DNA from: an uncultured Blautia sp.
Lineage (GTDB): Bacteria; Bacillota; Clostridia; Lachnospirales; Lachnospiraceae
DNA: 25,451 nucleotides
Reading direction: 5' to 3'
Assembly (NCBI GenBank): GCA_934394595.1
Contig: CAKRRX010000028.1
Coordinates: 1 to 25,451 of the forward strand
Positions 24,215 through 25,451 of this stretch are shown piece by piece. The translations under genes were made by a program, and so were the position numbers. The notes beneath the pieces were generated by a model. That model did not search any database, had not been told where the DNA came from, and worked only from the letters and a program-made list of their open reading frames with translations. How positions within the stretch are numbered: position 1 is the stretch's first letter; each line of letters starts with the position of its first letter.

Positions 24215-24287
24215 TACATAATTTAAGAAAAATTGGAAACAGTAGCAGAGAAAAATAAAATGCAGGGAATGTCTGGAGGAGATCATT

Positions 24288-25217
24288 ATGTTGGGCAGTT
24301 ATAAGATCAGAACAGATCTGGCGCTGGAGGCCAGAGAGCGTTTTACAGAAGCAAATGTGGAAGTCCGGGGCGTGGAGGTTCAGGAATCCTATGACGAGGA
24401 AAAGGATATACGTACCACTGTGGTGAAGATCACAACTGAAAATGGCGCCCGCTCTATGGGACGTCCTCAGGGAAATTACATTACGATAGAATCAGAAAGC
24501 CTTTCCATTGCAGATGAAGGATATCACAGTGAGATTTCCAGTGAAATTTCCAAGCATCTGAAAAGGCTGTTAAATATGGAAAAAGAGAAGTCTGTTCTTA
24601 TAGTGGGGCTGGGAAATGAAAGAATCACAGCCGATTCTCTGGGGCCTGGGGTGATCAGTAATCTGCATATGACCAGGCATCTGATCAAGGAATATGGCCT
24701 GAAAAAGGATGGGGAGGATTCACTGTATGAGGTAAGCGGAATTATTCCAGGGGTGATGGCGCAGACTGGAATGGAGACCTCTGAGATCATCGAAGGTGTG
24801 GTAGCTATGACAAAACCGGATGTTGTGATCGCCATAGATGCACTGGCAGCACGAAGTACCAGAAGATTGAACCGGACTATTCAGATCACAGATACAGGCA
24901 TCAATCCAGGTTCCGGTGTGGGCAATCACAGGATTGGCTTGTCCCGGGAAAATCTGCATGTGAAAGTCATCGGGATCGGTGTTCCCACAGTGGTAGATGC
25001 AGCCACTATTGTCCATGATTCCATGGCACATCTGCTGGATGCCCTGGATGAAGCAGAGAGAAAAGAGTTTCTGGAGGAAATGATTTCGCCCCACCTTCAC
25101 AATATGTTTGTAACGCCAAAGGATGTGGATGAAACCATACGGTATTTGAGCTTTACTATTTCAGAGGGGCTGAATATGACTTTTTCCGGAGAAGAGCAAA
25201 AAGAGGGAACATATTAG
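24288..25217 (+). CDS. gpr: Spore germination protease (GPR endopeptidase)
   Basis: GPR is made in the forespore as an inactive zymogen and, in germination, degrades the small acid-soluble spore proteins that protect DNA. The 309-residue product has a short N-terminal propeptide ending near RTDLALEA (residues 8-15), the region where family members self-cleave. The two active-site aspartates are present: D116 in ITADSLGPG and D184 in AIDALAARS, matching D127 and D193 of Bacillus megaterium. The DTGINPGSGVGNHR segment (202-215) is also typical. The ATG has a GGAGGA site 7 bases upstream. Its presence marks a spore-former. The probable spoIIP gene follows. Confidence 0.96.
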   Translation: MLGSYKIRTDLALEARERFTEANVEVRGVEVQESYDEEKDIRTTVVKITTENGARSMGRPQGNYITIESESLSIADEGYHSEISSEISKHLKRLLNMEKEKSVLIVGLGNERITADSLGPGVISNLHMTRHLIKEYGLKKDGEDSLYEVSGIIPGVMAQTGMETSEIIEGVVAMTKPDVVIAIDALAARSTRRLNRTIQITDTGINPGSGVGNHRIGLSRENLHVKVIGIGVPTVVDAATIVHDSMAHLLDALDEAERKEFLEEMISPHLHNMFVTPKDVDETIRYLSFTISEGLNMTFSGEEQKEGTY

Positions 25218-25257
25218 ATGGATACCTGTCATAGGATAACTCCAAGGGGTGATTTGG

Positions 25258-25451
25258 GTGACAAGATTCCAGAGGGCGTTTTGTGTGCTTTTATGTCTTG
25301 TTTTTTTCGCAGTTCTGGCAGCGTTACCAGAGCCTTTTTCCCTGTGGAAAACCGCAGAAAATGTGTACAGGCAGTTTCCTTTTTATCAGATGGTGGAAAG
25401 AAAAGCACAGGAGGCCTGGACGGAAACAGATCCCTATACCTCGCAGATGGC
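25258..25451 (+). CDS. spoIIP: Probable stage II sporulation protein P, 5' part only
   Basis: The frame is open to the window edge (64 codons). The product starts MTRFQRAFCVLLCLVFFAVL, a basic end followed by one hydrophobic anchor, and continues into a soluble segment. SpoIIP is a membrane-anchored amidase that, with SpoIID and SpoIIM, thins peptidoglycan for engulfment. The assignment rests mainly on position directly after gpr, as in Bacillus and many Clostridia; the catalytic domain lies beyond the window. GTG at 25258 was chosen because AAGGGG lies 8 bases upstream; a GTG three codons earlier overlaps that site. Confidence 0.65.
   Translation, partial: MTRFQRAFCVLLCLVFFAVLAALPEPFSLWKTAENVYRQFPFYQMVERKAQEAWTETDPYTSQM

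Noticed and set aside
24170..24230. Sigma-G promoter for gpr
   Set aside because: TGAACA and TATACT-like words occur but not at the right spacing and match; no call made.

Overview
The window reads as the chromosome of a spore-forming, Gram-positive Clostridia bacterium, most likely a Lachnospiraceae relative (Blautia/Dorea/Ruminococcus type). The reasons are strong AGGAGG ribosome sites with several TTG/GTG starts, spore genes (gpr, a probable spoIIP, a GerMN lipoprotein), moderate GC, and the order comEA...comEC-holA-rpsT-gpr-spoIIP, which follows the Bacillus/Clostridium arrangement. Species was not determined; no database was searched.

Region 1 (1-3900). A 174-base imperfect palindrome (69-242) lies downstream of a minus-strand operon ilvB-ilvN-EamA transporter (3463 down to 276), which makes the branched-chain amino-acid precursor acetolactate. 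The operon has a consensus sigma-A promoter and a roughly 150-base leader that contains a complete intrinsic terminator before the ilvB start, so transcription attenuation is likely. Between ilvB and the next gene, a promoter-plus-hairpin pair on the plus strand could make a short RNA of about 115 bases.

Region 2 (3894-6690). A 479-residue protein with an N-terminal XRE helix-turn-helix and a large unrecognised C-terminal part is divergent from an AI-2E family membrane protein. A bidirectional terminator separates the latter from argG.

Region 3 (6711-14463). Arginine biosynthesis: argG (minus) is divergent from argC-argJ-argB-argD (plus). Both promoters have the same TTGCAT-17 nt-TATAwT layout, and the 360-base gap holds a canonical ARG box plus further TTGCA repeats, pointing to joint ArgR control. 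ArgJ makes the acetyl cycle self-sufficient; argF and argH are outside the window. A DUF4132-like protein ends the operon, followed by a strong terminator and a second symmetric palindromic element.

Region 4 (14640-16330). A small autoregulated-looking module: a 71-residue XRE repressor and a DUF3169-like membrane protein, behind a promoter with two perfect and one degenerate operator palindrome. A DUF606/YdcZ-like transporter follows.

Region 5 (16357-22633). A probable single transcript: ComEA-like DNA-binding lipoprotein, OmpR-type response regulator, sensor kinase, GerMN lipoprotein and ComEC DNA channel. The regulator-kinase-GerMN lipoprotein trio resembles actinobacterial MtrA-MtrB-LpqB and is nested inside the competence cluster.

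Region 6 (22634-25451). A double-hairpin repeat, holA, a bidirectional terminator, rpsT (minus, with a leader hairpin), gpr and the start of a probable spoIIP cut by the window edge.

No tRNA, rRNA, CRISPR array, insertion sequence or prophage gene was recognised.
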